Of a stretch of DNA of 64,000 nt, positions 1-27,715 are shown in pieces. How positions within the stretch are numbered: the stretch's first letter is position 1; each line of letters begins with the position of its first letter. Both the position numbers and the translations under genes were made by a program. The notes under the pieces were generated by a model. That model did no database searches. It was not told where the DNA came from and was given only the letters and a program-made list of their open reading frames with translations. Source of the DNA: Benincasa hispida (taxonomy: Eukaryota; Streptophyta; Magnoliopsida; Cucurbitales; Cucurbitaceae); NCBI RefSeq assembly GCF_009727055.1, contig NC_052351.1:55283544-55347543 (forward strand), in the 5' to 3' direction.

Positions 1-687
1 AAATTTTGAAAACTAAAAAAAAATCAAAAAGTTATTTTTATTTTTGAAATGTGACTAATTATTCAATTCTTATACCAAAGAAAGATTCAAATTATTGTAA
101 GAAATTAAAAGAGAATAGACTTTATTTTTAAAAAATAAAATGGTTACCAAGCAAGTTGTAGTCATTATATTTTGAATTTAGATTTTTCTAGTCATAACTT
201 TGATATTCGTGATTGTACAGTTTAGTTTGTTTGGATATATATATATATATATCATATTTTGAGACAAATATGTTCAATTTCATGAGGTTTGGTTCAACAT
301 TTTCTTTCTTACAACAAATTACTTTTAATATTCAACTTTTAAAAAGTATATATGAATAAATTTTATCGTGAAATTTCAAACAGAAAATAGAATGTTACAG
401 ACTACTTTTAAAAAGCATATTATAGAATAATGTACTTGTGAGTATGTTGACTTAAAAAATAAATATGGATGATTATTATTTTAATATTCGATTATTTGAT
501 TTCTATCTCTACGATTGTTGAATAAAAAATAATAATATAATATTGTTAAAGAAAAAGTTGTTGATAAATGCATGGTTCCTTCTCAAAGGGTTTTATATTA
601 ATTTTTTTTTTTTTTTTTGTAAGGGTGCAAATATAAAGTCAAAAGTTATAGTGTCTTTTTTTTTTTAGCTACTAAAGTTATTGAACT
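1..687. other. AT-rich intergenic DNA
   Basis: No gene seen. Contains an (AT)n run near 236-252 and T-runs near 600-620 and 655-666. Confidence 0.6.
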
Positions 688-1243
688 TAGGGGTGTGCAC
701 GGTTTGGTTCGGTCCGATTTTGGGTCAAATCATGAACTGAATCAAAGTCCACGGTTCTCAAGTAAATAGAACCGTGAAAACCGATTTCCATCAATTTTAG
801 TTCCTGAACCGAACCATGGAATCCGATTTCCATCAGTTTTAGTTCTTGAACCAAACCAACCTGAATCGATTTAGGTTGGTTCGATTCGGTTTATAACCGA
901 TGGTTTTTTTTTTAATTAGACAAAAAGATTGAGCTTATGGGCTTATGCTATGGGTTAGGCTTATGGACTGATCAGTATTACTTAATATTTGGTAATACTT
1001 TTACTTAATATAATATTTAATAAATATTTTTTATATTAAAAATATTAATATATAAGGTCGGTTCGTTCGGTTTTTTTCGATTTTTAAAGACAGAAAACTG
1101 TTGACCAAATCGAACGAGTCGGTTTGGCTATTTAGTGAACCAATAGTTACTTCTTTCTTTAAAAAAAAAAAACAGACCAAACCAGTCGACTCGATTTGAT
1201 TCGATCCGATTCTCTAATTTTGGTCGGTTTCTGCACACTCCTA
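688..1243. mobile_element. hAT-type MITE 1
   Basis: A 556-bp non-coding element. The left end TAGGGGTGTGCA matches the reverse complement of the right end (TAGGAGTGTGCA). Flanks ATTGAACT (680-687) and CTTGAACT (1244-1251) agree at 7 of 8 positions, as expected of an 8-bp hAT target duplication. The interior is rich in GGTTCGGTT-like words on both strands. Confidence 0.75.
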
Positions 1244-2820
1244 CTTGAACTCATAACAATCATATCTTTAAAAGGTCTTAGTTATATTCCAAAGTTTCAA
1301 CTACAATTCTACATACTCTTTGTGTATATTGATAGATTTTACGAGATGAATAGATAAATTATGGTTTTAAAAAAAATGTGGACAAAATTAAATGATAATT
1401 TAATCAATTTTTCTTAATGGGATTTTTTTTATTGTTATATTTTAAAATAAAATATATTAAATTGTAATAGTGGAATCATCTTTTGAAGAGAACTTCCCAT
1501 TTCACATTTACTTAACCAAATCCTATAGTCTATTCTCTCTTTAATTGGTGCTTTCTCTCTCTCCTTCTAATCAAAGATTCTCCATTTAATATTTGTTTGT
1601 TCCATTCCATTGATGCCTCTTCTTTTATTGTTGGTTCTCTCTTTCCTTTAAATTTAAACTCTCTTCCTTTGATTGTGACCTCACACACAATTGATGAAAT
1701 TCTCTTCAAGAGACAAGTTCCTTTGATATGTGTGAGAAAACTTTGTTTCTACCTTACTATAATAACAATGTTTAGAAAATAAATTTGGAAAGGTACAAGT
1801 TCTTGAGAAAAATAGGTTTAAAACTCAACTATATCTTTTAAGAAAATATATAGTTTTAACTCAAGCATCAAATCCTTTTATAAGCCATGTTACTCTATTT
1901 TGTCTTAGTTACTTTTGTCACTTACATGTTTAGGCTTCAATTACTCATTATTTGTCTTGATAGACAACATCATTTTGTAAACGACATTACAAGCTAAACT
2001 ATGTAGAACGAAAATTGAAGTTCATGAAGTAGTTATAGCTTGTTTTCAAGTTTAAAGACTAAATAAATACGACCATCTAAATTCAATTAGTTGATGTTTG
2101 TCTCAATAGACACATCATTTCATGAACGGCATTACAAGCTAAATTACATAGAACTATTAATACATAATGGGCATTTGGCGCATAGGTTTGGAATGTTAAG
2201 CCTGGAGGATTAGGTTGGGAGGTTTAGGTAGACTGGGTTTAAAAAAACTGTGTTTGGAGTGCAGCTTTTGGAGCCGGTGTTTGGAGCACAGACTTGAGTA
2301 GCCTGGGAATGAAGTAAAGATTTATAAATCTTTAGTTTGTGAAATATTTTCTTGTATTTAATCACTGGTTAGATTTTAGATTAGTTTAAATTTGTCACCT
2401 TAATTGTTTTAGTATAGTTAAGTTTAAAATAAACCAAAAATTTGAAAATGGTCAAATTTTTTACCATAATACACAAGCATAAAATTGAAATAAAGTAGTA
2501 TTTTAATATTAAATTCAATTATTGAAAAACTATACTTTTTTATCAAATTATTTGAGGAATAAAAATCATACATTTTGAGTTTTAATTTTTATTTGGTCGC
2601 TAAGTTGTTTTAAACATTTTAAACTTTTGCATTTAGAAAATGATTTTAAGTCTTTGAGCTAGTTAAATTAACCAATAGAAAAAAAAATGAAAATTGTTAT
2701 TAAATTAAATTAGGGTTTTCAACACATCTAGCCTAAATAAATATACCTATACAATTGCAGTTTAATAGCGTGTTTAGAATGACTTAGAAAAAAATATCTT
2801 TCAAAATTTCATTTTTATTT
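1244..2820. other. Intergenic DNA, no gene seen
   Basis: AT-rich. Near 2170-2310 there is a G-rich stretch with repeated GTGTTTGGAG words, possibly a decayed MITE. A 61-codon open frame at 1597 has no recognisable content. Confidence 0.5.
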
Positions 2821-2867
2821 AAACACTTTTGGTAAAAGAACTCATTAAAAAAATACACATGTATTTC

Positions 2868-3180
2868 CAAAGGTGGCAGTTGGAGGTTGCGTTACAAAGT
2901 TGGTGGCCGAAATTTCGCCAATATGGGGAGAAGGAGGTTGCCAAAAGTTGGCCGATGGTAGACAAAGTTAGTCAGTGGCAACTAGAGGTTAGCCAACAAT
3001 GGTCACCGAGGTGGCGACCTGAGTTGGGCTAGCGGGGGTCGCCAAGGTGGCAGCCGGAGTCGGGCCAGCAGTGGTCGTCGAGGTGGCGGCCGAAGTTGGT
3101 CAGCAGTATTTGCTGGAGGATGGCGGCTAGAGTTGGCCGGCGGTAGTCGTCAAAGGTGGTGTCTGGTAGTTAGTTGACGT
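2868..3180. repeat. GC-rich degenerate minisatellite
   Basis: An island of high GC in AT-rich surroundings, built from imperfect repeats around the words GGTGGC, GTCGCC and GAGTTGG. A 67-codon frame (2829-3032) is a by-product of the repeats and unlikely to be a gene. Confidence 0.6.
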
Positions 3181-3189
3181 ACATCGTTA

Positions 3190-4259
3190 GTTGACATATT
3201 TCCTAGATTAAATTAGGAAAAAAATAAGTAACCCTTAAGTTTGAATAATGTTTACTATTCAAACCCTTGAAAATATGATGTAGGAAGCCATGACTTCTTA
3301 AATCCATGCTCAAACAAGGGTTGGGCTCAAAAATGTCTAATTCATCCAATCCCAACCCTTGAAACAAACCTCTCATAAATTTAACATGCATAAAACTTCA
3401 TTAAATGCAACGACTAACCTTCTTGCAACGACTAACCTACTAATAAAGAGATGCTTAAATAGTGATAACTTTTCATTAATATGAATCAAATCATTCATCC
3501 TAAATTTTTTATACTTATTTAAGAATTGTGTGATTATTTTTCTATCTACTTTGGTAAGATTTCGGGAAAAAAAAAAAAAAAAAAGCATAGTTTTATTTTG
3601 GTGATTCAGATTTTAACTAAAATCAAAGTGAAAATAGACATATCACTAATGGAGTCTTAGATTAATTCACTAAATTTATATTCATACAATCATTATTTTG
3701 AAATTTTGATCGATGGAACTACCAAAGTTTAAAGATATCAATTGATTTGATTCCTATAACAATTTGTTCAACTAGGATTCTCTCTACACAACACCAGTCG
3801 CCATAGCTAGAAGTCCTCTTCTCAGATCTGAACGAGATGAAACAATTTCCTCATTCATACCAGATTCCTCGTTCGATCAAACAAGATGAGGGATGCTTGG
3901 AGGAACAACTTCCTCATCGTCTTGGCAAGAAAAGACGTTCCTGATCTTGAATTTCACTACTTGACAGTCGGTGACAATGTGGAGTAAAAGACAGTTCAGA
4001 GGAGAAAAGAGAATCTTAGTCTATATATACTTCTTCCAAGTTAAATACGAAAAATTAAACCGTTAAGTCATCCTATCGTTAGTCAACTAACATTCAAATA
4101 AGTTTATCATTTTGAAACTTCAAAAAAGACTAAACATGTCCTTTTTCAAATCCTAAAAACTAAATAGACACCAACTTCATACTTCATATTCCCTTCATTC
4201 TTACTTTTATCTTATTCAGCTTTCTTTCCCTCTGTTCTTACAAGTCTCACCTTACAATT
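3190..4259. other. Intergenic DNA downstream of INO80
   Basis: No gene recognised. The GC-richer part at about 3780-4000 has stops in every frame. An A-run lies at about 3566-3584. Confidence 0.5.
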
Positions 4260-5000
4260 TCATCAGCAGTAGCAGCAGTAATAATTATTATTATTCTTAT
4301 TCTTATTATATTATTATTATTTAAGGGGAAGGGGAGGAAAGAAGAAGAAAAAGAGGAAAGGTTGTAGGTTGTTACCAGACAGGCTGAATAAAAAGAACAT
4401 AAAAATAACTACAGAGAAAAAAGATAAACAAGAAATGCTGAAAACATTAACATACAGAAGATAAAACCCTGATGAAGATGAAGATTTCTCCTTTCTTTTT
4501 TTTTCTTTTCTTTTTTCACCAAATACTAGTTTTGGAAACTTAGTATATAGCACAAGAACATAGCTTCTTCTCAGGAAGCCAAAAAATATATTATATATAT
4601 CTATACAAATATCGATATAATTACAGACGAATTTCCCACCAAAAAGAAAGAAAAATAATGTTACAGAGAATTTAAGTTACCTTCAAATGGTAATGTGACG
4701 GCGCCAAGCTTCATATGAATATATATAAGCTCTCACAATGCTTTCTCCCATTTGATTTGTTGAGCTCCTCCACTGGCTAGCAGAAAACCAACGTACACCA
4801 TAACAAATTAGAGAACAGACGTAGATGGGAAGGAACCAGAGTAGGGGCCAGGCCATGACACGAGCGTGAGGGATGAAGTCTACCATCAGCTTCGATGCCA
4901 TACGTCATTGATCAATCTGATCAAATTCCGCAACCGAAGTTCGGTGGCTTTGCAGGATGGCAATATTATTGTCTGCACTGGATCCATCTTGCAACTGATG
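4260..5000 (-). other. Probable INO80 3' UTR and downstream sequence
   Basis: Directly downstream of the INO80 TAG codon. It holds short open frames without recognisable domains and ends in a (TTA/TTC)n-rich stretch near 4278-4330, which on the minus strand is AAT/GAA-rich and could serve as a plant polyadenylation region. No canonical AATAAA was singled out. The cleavage site is unknown. Confidence 0.4.
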
Positions 5001-21950
<16,950 letters not shown>

Positions 21951-22250
21951 GTGAAAAGGGGCAACGAGGAGTCGAGTAAGGACTAGAGAAACGGGACGCA
22001 AAATCTGCGCAGTGCATCGGGAGAATGGGGAAGATGAGAGAGAAGGTGGAAAACCCTAACCCTAGAAAGAGGATTGGGATTTTGGGAATTGGGAGTGGGG
22101 ACGACGACGGAGTGTTGAGAATGGCGGCGCAGGATAAGGAAGACGGAGAAGAGGATGCGTCGATTGATACTAACGTGTGCCGGCCTTTTTCAGATATTTG
22201 GGTTTTAAACGTTTGTCACCGCCGTGGCTAAGAACGGCCACCGATATCGT
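21951..22250 (-). promoter_or_regulatory. INO80 5' leader and promoter-proximal region
   Basis: This is a GC-richer island upstream of the INO80 start. It contains a doubled telo-box-like AAACCCTAACCCTAG at 22051-22065 (plus strand, so inverted relative to the gene). Telo-boxes are common near plant translation and chromatin genes. An in-frame upstream ATG lies at 21999-22001 with no stop before the chosen start. Transcription start and TATA box cannot be placed from sequence alone. Confidence 0.5.
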
Positions 22251-22259
22251 ACATCATCA

Positions 22260-22875
22260 TCATGTTTTGTGGTACAACTTAAACTAGTAAGAAATCTTCT
22301 TTTTATTATTATTATTATTGGTTTGAATTAGAAATCCCAAATCTTTATCTTACATTTCACCGACCTCAAAGGCGTTAACTATAAAGTTTACAAATTTATC
22401 GAAAAAATTCACGTTCGTAACGACCACCTACGACACCATCCCAACTTCGCACAACTACTATATTCAGCGATCAATTTCAACAATCATCTATAATGATCAA
22501 TTGATCATATACTTAAAAAATATAAATAAAAAGATTTTATATCAATGGAGATAGTTGTCTCCTTGTATACTTATGATCATCTTTTTTTAACTAGTGTGAA
22601 ACTTTGGACACATAAGGATTAAGTGTAATAAAAACTATTTGCAAGACTAGTGGTGTTTTGTTGTTGTCTTTATTGAATAGTGTCTCCCAAAATGTGGAAT
22701 GCACAAAATTTTTATAATATTCGAGGATTGAAAAACAAGAATTTATCACATTAATTTTTTTCAAGGGCTCAACCAAGTTTTTTTTTTCTTTTTGTTAAAT
22801 GTCATTTAACTTGATAATTTTTTTATTATGTTGTATATATATTTATTCATGAGCTATAAATAATAATAATAATAA
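22260..22875. other. Intergenic DNA upstream of INO80
   Basis: AT-rich, with (TTA)n at about 22300-22320 and (AAT)n next to the Helitron start. No gene seen. Confidence 0.5.
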
Positions 22876-25197
22876 TCTCTACTCTATTAAAATGGGCTAT
22901 ATAGGGATAATCTTTATACGTCTCTTTTGCCCTTATATTTTTCATAAATTTTCATATTACCCTTGAGTGATTGTGACCTTTCAAGTGTAGATGTCTGTTT
23001 GAAAGGCAGTAGCCTTTCCAATTTTGAGTTTACAAAATACATTTTTAATTTTAAAAATAAAGTCATGGGTCAAATAAGTGCAATTGATGTTGATGAGACT
23101 CTTCAAAATAGAATACATTAGATGCCAATTGGATACTGATTGATGTCAAAAAGTGCACATTCTTACCATCTATTTTAGTACTTTTCTTTAGTAAAAGTAG
23201 CACTTTATGTAATATTTTGACCCCAGAATGTCCTAAATTAAATAAAATGATAAATCATATGTCTTTGAATTGTCTAAAGTGTGTTTTTAGTGTTTTGGGT
23301 TGGTTAAAGGAGCTTCCAGACTGATTTGTGACTATTTTGCAGATTTTGACTTCACTGCAACCACATTACCAAATCACTACGACCGCATAAAAAAAAAAAC
23401 TCTAATTTTCCAAATTCATGCATCAGTCTATTATGGTTGTTATTTCCTTAGTCAAAGTCGTTATTCGACACTTAAAATGATGGGTAAATGTCGGGTAAAC
23501 GTCCAGAGCATGATTTTAGGTCATTCCTCAATAACCTTAGCCTAGGAGGAGTGTCTCACTTCAAGCGCTAACTCTCCATCGAACTCTATCTACCCTCCAC
23601 CAACAAAATTCAGTCATCCATTAGCCGAAATCCCATATTTCCAGTTATCAAGCTTCAAGAATGAAAGTCCCTCTGAGGCTTTAACACTCTAGGTTACTTC
23701 TACCCCGTGAAAACGTGTGGATAAGTGAGATTCGTCCTTGAAAAAAGAGAATCACCCTAGGGAAAGATTGGACAAGCGAAAGATCGTCACAATTCCGTTT
23801 TTAGTATATTTCCAGCATTTTTTTTATTTTATCTTTGCAATGTTCTCTCTCTATTTATTTTCATCTTGAACATTTACCTTGTAGTCATGATTTTTTATTT
23901 AATAAAATCTAGTCATTTATTATTAATCGTGAGCTAAACTCTCTAAGGGGTTCAGTTGTGTAAATACTCTAAGGCTTCATGGCTTGACCAATGCTTATGC
24001 TTCATACCTCTTTGACTTTTGCATTTCCTTTATAAAGTGATGAAAAAATATTGCTTAGTTAAATTGATCACTTAATTTCGCAATTTAGTGGAGTCTTAAT
24101 GTTGAGAAGGTTAGGATATAAACTGATTCACAAAGAAAGATGAGATTAAGAGCCTAGAAATAGAACCATCACATCGCCTTATAAGTAAGGGACATCATGG
24201 GATAAAGAAATTGCATATGAATTAATCTAAGATCCAGCTAACCATAGAAATATAGTCATTAGTTGATTAAAGCTCCTAAAAGAACTTGACACAAGACTGA
24301 ATGAAAGAAGTTTTTTGTCCATGACTAGGTCATTATCATAGTATGACACGGTCGCATTGTCCAAGGTACACTGTTCTTTTGGTTGAAACATAACTGCATT
24401 TTTGTTCAACACTCTTGTTTACTGCTTTCATCAACATTCAACATCAAAATCACTTATTTACTGATTACCCTTTGGTTTTCATAGAAAAACTACTTCTTAG
24501 AAAAATTGAATTGCATAAATAGTCTCGTGGAATTCGACTCTTGGAATACTTCAAGATTTGTTAGTATATGCTTGCACTTAGACCATATTTATTCTCATTT
24601 TCATCACTCATATATGCTTGGTCAATGCATCCATTTGGGGTGGAGGTGGTTATACACACCAAATTGGTGCATTGATTCTTCCAATAAATACGTGAGATGG
24701 ACGTGTAGAAGAAAAATAAAATAAATTCTTGCATTTACATTCTTAATAAAAATAATTCCACTGAATCCAAAGTTTAGAGAAAATACAAAACAACAACAAT
24801 AATAATAATGATAATAATAATAATTGAATGAAAGTATTAAATAATACAGTGAAACGATGCAGTTTTTGTGTGACTTCACAATAGATATATAATAACATTA
24901 AAATAACAACTATTGCTCTATATCTACGTTAATATTGGAATATTAACATATTAATTTGATAATTTTTACTAGAACAATTTTTCTCTTGTTTGTACTAGAT
25001 ATAAGATTATTATTTTTTTTTTGAAAAAGACAATAATATGAGAACGTTAAAATGAAAATTGTTACATTACCTAACTTTTAAATGTTTATGGCAACTTATT
25101 GTATAATATTTTTTTCATTATGTGCTAAAAAAATATTGTTGAAAAGAATAATTAGAACTACAAGATTTCACGTGCATTGCACGCGTTTCTTGACTAG
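22876..25197 (+). mobile_element. Non-autonomous Helitron
   Basis: The left end TCTCTACTCTATTAAAA is the typical plant Helitron 5' terminus. The right end has the palindrome CGTGCA-T-TGCACG about ten bases before a terminal CTAG. The host base on the left is A (22875) and on the right T (25198), as expected for insertion between A and T without target duplication. The 2.3-kb interior has no Rep/helicase frame, only short open frames, so it would depend on an autonomous partner. Terminal rules are established for Helitrons; the match is seen directly. Confidence 0.82.
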
Positions 25198-25425
25198 TAA
25201 ATATATAAATGGGGCAATATAGGAGAATTTTTTTTTCTATTTTGCCCCTACTTTTTAAATAAACTCTTATTTTACCCTTTGTAGATGGGAAAAATTTTCT
25301 TCGAGTGTAGTGTTTGTTGAGTTTAATAGATACAATTGATTTCATTGGGATGCAACTCTTCAAGATGTAGCATAATTCTTGGAATGCACGTATTTGTTGA
25401 GTCTAACAGATACAATGGTTAGTAA

Positions 25426-26054
25426 TAGAGATGTCCAATTTTCCCACGGGGACGGGGCGGGGATTCCCCGATTAGGCGGGGAATGGGGGAAGGAGTGGGG
25501 AAAAAATCCCTGTGAGTTAAACAGGGACGGGCATTCCCTGTCCTCACCCCCGACTCCGTCCCCGCCCCGATTAGCTTTTACATATTTATTTAGTATAGTT
25601 ATCTAATGTTATGTTACTATTATTATTGTATAAATATTACATTTAAATTTCAAATTTAATTATTTATTGGGAAAGATAATGAATATGTTTAAATTGAATG
25701 TAATTTAGATTATATAGGTGAATAATGTGATTTTTATTTATTTATTTCTACAATAAAAATTAATTAGCTTTTTTAGGCCAGGATTTGAGTAATATATCTT
25801 TAAATTCAAATTGTCATAAAACTAACTATAATAAACAATTTAGTGATAAAGTCGATTATTTAATTAAAATTTACTTGTATTAGTGATTTAAATTAATTGG
25901 CATTTTAAAAAAAAATGTAACGGGGAAAAATTTCTCCCGGGAACCCGATCCTCGTGAATTCCCCGTGGAAAATCCCCGCCCTGATCCCCGTGGGGAATTT
26001 CACGGGGATGGGGAATGGCATCTCCGGCCCCGTCCCGCCCCGTGGACATCTCTA
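25426..26054. mobile_element. hAT-type MITE 2
   Basis: A 629-bp element with terminal inverted repeats TAGAGATGTCCA. Flanks GTTAGTAA (25418-25425) and GTTAGCAA (26055-26062) differ at one position of eight. The ends are GC-rich (GGGGACGGGGCGGGG and its complement) around an AT-rich centre. Non-coding. Confidence 0.85.
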
Positions 26055-26323
26055 GTTAGCAATGTGTTGCGACTGTTCTAATGGAGGTAGTTATATATTG
26101 AAATGATGCATTCTTTCACTTATGGGTGAGATGCATGTGTGATTGTTTTTTTTACAAAAATATATGATCGTTTATGACCTAAAAAAATGATTTCATATAA
26201 AACAAGTTTAAAGGAATAAAACTTTAGGATGACAAAATTTAGAAGGTAAAATAAATTTAGAAATAAAAAGTTTAGTAGAATATATCATAATCGAGTTTTC
26301 AAATTCCTTTATAAAATTGTATG

Positions 26324-27645
26324 TGTTGAATGAGAAATTTTGGACCGATCGCAAATTGCCACGTCATTTACTAAATTAAGGACAAAATTCCAAATAATTG
26401 AATTCGAGACTAATTAGAAGCTGACATTTGTCCCAAATTGAAGTTGAAGACATAAATTGACGAAGTTCGATGATGCCACATGTTTTATTCGTAACTGTTG
26501 GATTGAATAAAATTACTTCGGTCCAATTTGATATTATTATTTGGGCTAAAAGTTCAATTTAGCCCATAAATAAGCTTAATTTACCAAAATGTCAAATAAG
26601 GCTCAAATCCAATTAGTCAGGCCCATGGATCGACCAAACCCAAGCCCATGAATTCCAACAGATAACTCTATAAATAGAGGAGTTCTCCTCATTTATGGAG
26701 GTCAACAATTCTATACTCCAGAGAGTTTATAGGGAATTCTCTACAGTCAGAAGACTCATTCACTCCTGAAGCTGACCACGTCTGAAAACTAAAGTCCTTC
26801 GAAGATACAAGCATTCTAAAGACTGAAGTCCTTTGAAGATGCAAGCATCCTAAAGACTGAAGTTCTTTGAAGATACAAGCATTCTGACCATGCTTGAAGA
26901 CTCAAATCCTTTTGAAGATACAAGTAATTCTACATTCAGAGAGCCCAGAGAGAATTCATCAACAAGCAGAAAACTCTCAAGACTCCTGAAGCTGCACTTC
27001 TAGAAGACAGAAGACCCTTAAAGACACAAACACTCTTCCAAGACTTCTACGAGAACATTCGGTGCTTTCCTTCTTCAAGTCAAGCGCATCCACCCAACCG
27101 AGAGAGAATCAGAGGATCAAGTACTAAAGATCGAACCACATCGCATCAAATCAACCTCAACATCAACACCAAATCAAGTTCAACTCCACGAAACAAGTTT
27201 CTCCAGAAGCCTCGTGCGGACACTAATCTTCCAATAAGATCAACAAGCCCTAAGGCCGATCATCCAAGAAGATCAACAAGCCCAAAGACCGATCATCTAA
27301 GAAAATTAACAAGTCCAAAGATCGATCCTCCAAGAAGATCAACAAGCCTAAAGGTCGATCATCCAAGAAGATCATCAAGCCCAAAGGCCGATCATCCAAG
27401 AAGATCAATAAGCCCAAAGGCCGATCACCAAAGAAGATCAACAAGCTCAAAGGCCGATCACCCAAGAAGATCAACAAGCCCAAAGACCGATCGTTCAAAA
27501 AGATCAACTAGCTTAAAGTTTATAGTTTATTTTGAAAGCATCAAAATACTACGTATTAGAGATTGTACTCACTTTCCACAAAATTAATACAAATACAAAG
27601 TTCAAGTTCCACGAAATAAATTTCTCTTGAAATCTTATGCGAACA
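26324..27645 (+). repeat. 5' LTR of the gag-only element (1322 bp)
   Basis: A TATA-like CTCTATAAATAGAG lies at 26667-26680. Two tandem arrays follow: about 34-bp units with AAGTCCTTTGAAGATRCAAG (about 26770-26930) and 33-bp units with AAGAAGATCAACAAGCCCAA (about 27228-27510, roughly 8-9 copies). Confidence 0.9.
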
Positions 27646-27715
27646 AATTGGCACGCCCGGTGGGACCTCTCTACCTCTCATCTCTCTCTCATCATCCGAG
27701 TCAACAAATCTACAA

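Noticed and set aside
4683..4901. 72-codon minus-strand frame with a hydrophobic stretch just after INO80
   Set aside because: Probably 3' UTR. No homologue recognised, and the INO80 stop at 5001 is in the conserved frame.
22025..22231. 68-codon plus-strand frame upstream of INO80
   Set aside because: It lies antisense in the INO80 leader/promoter. Length and composition fit chance in a GC-richer region.
27250..27507. 85-codon minus-strand frame with an 11-residue leucine/aspartate repeat
   Set aside because: It is the 33-bp tandem array of the LTR read in an open frame. There is no gene structure, and the 3' LTR gives a similar artefact.
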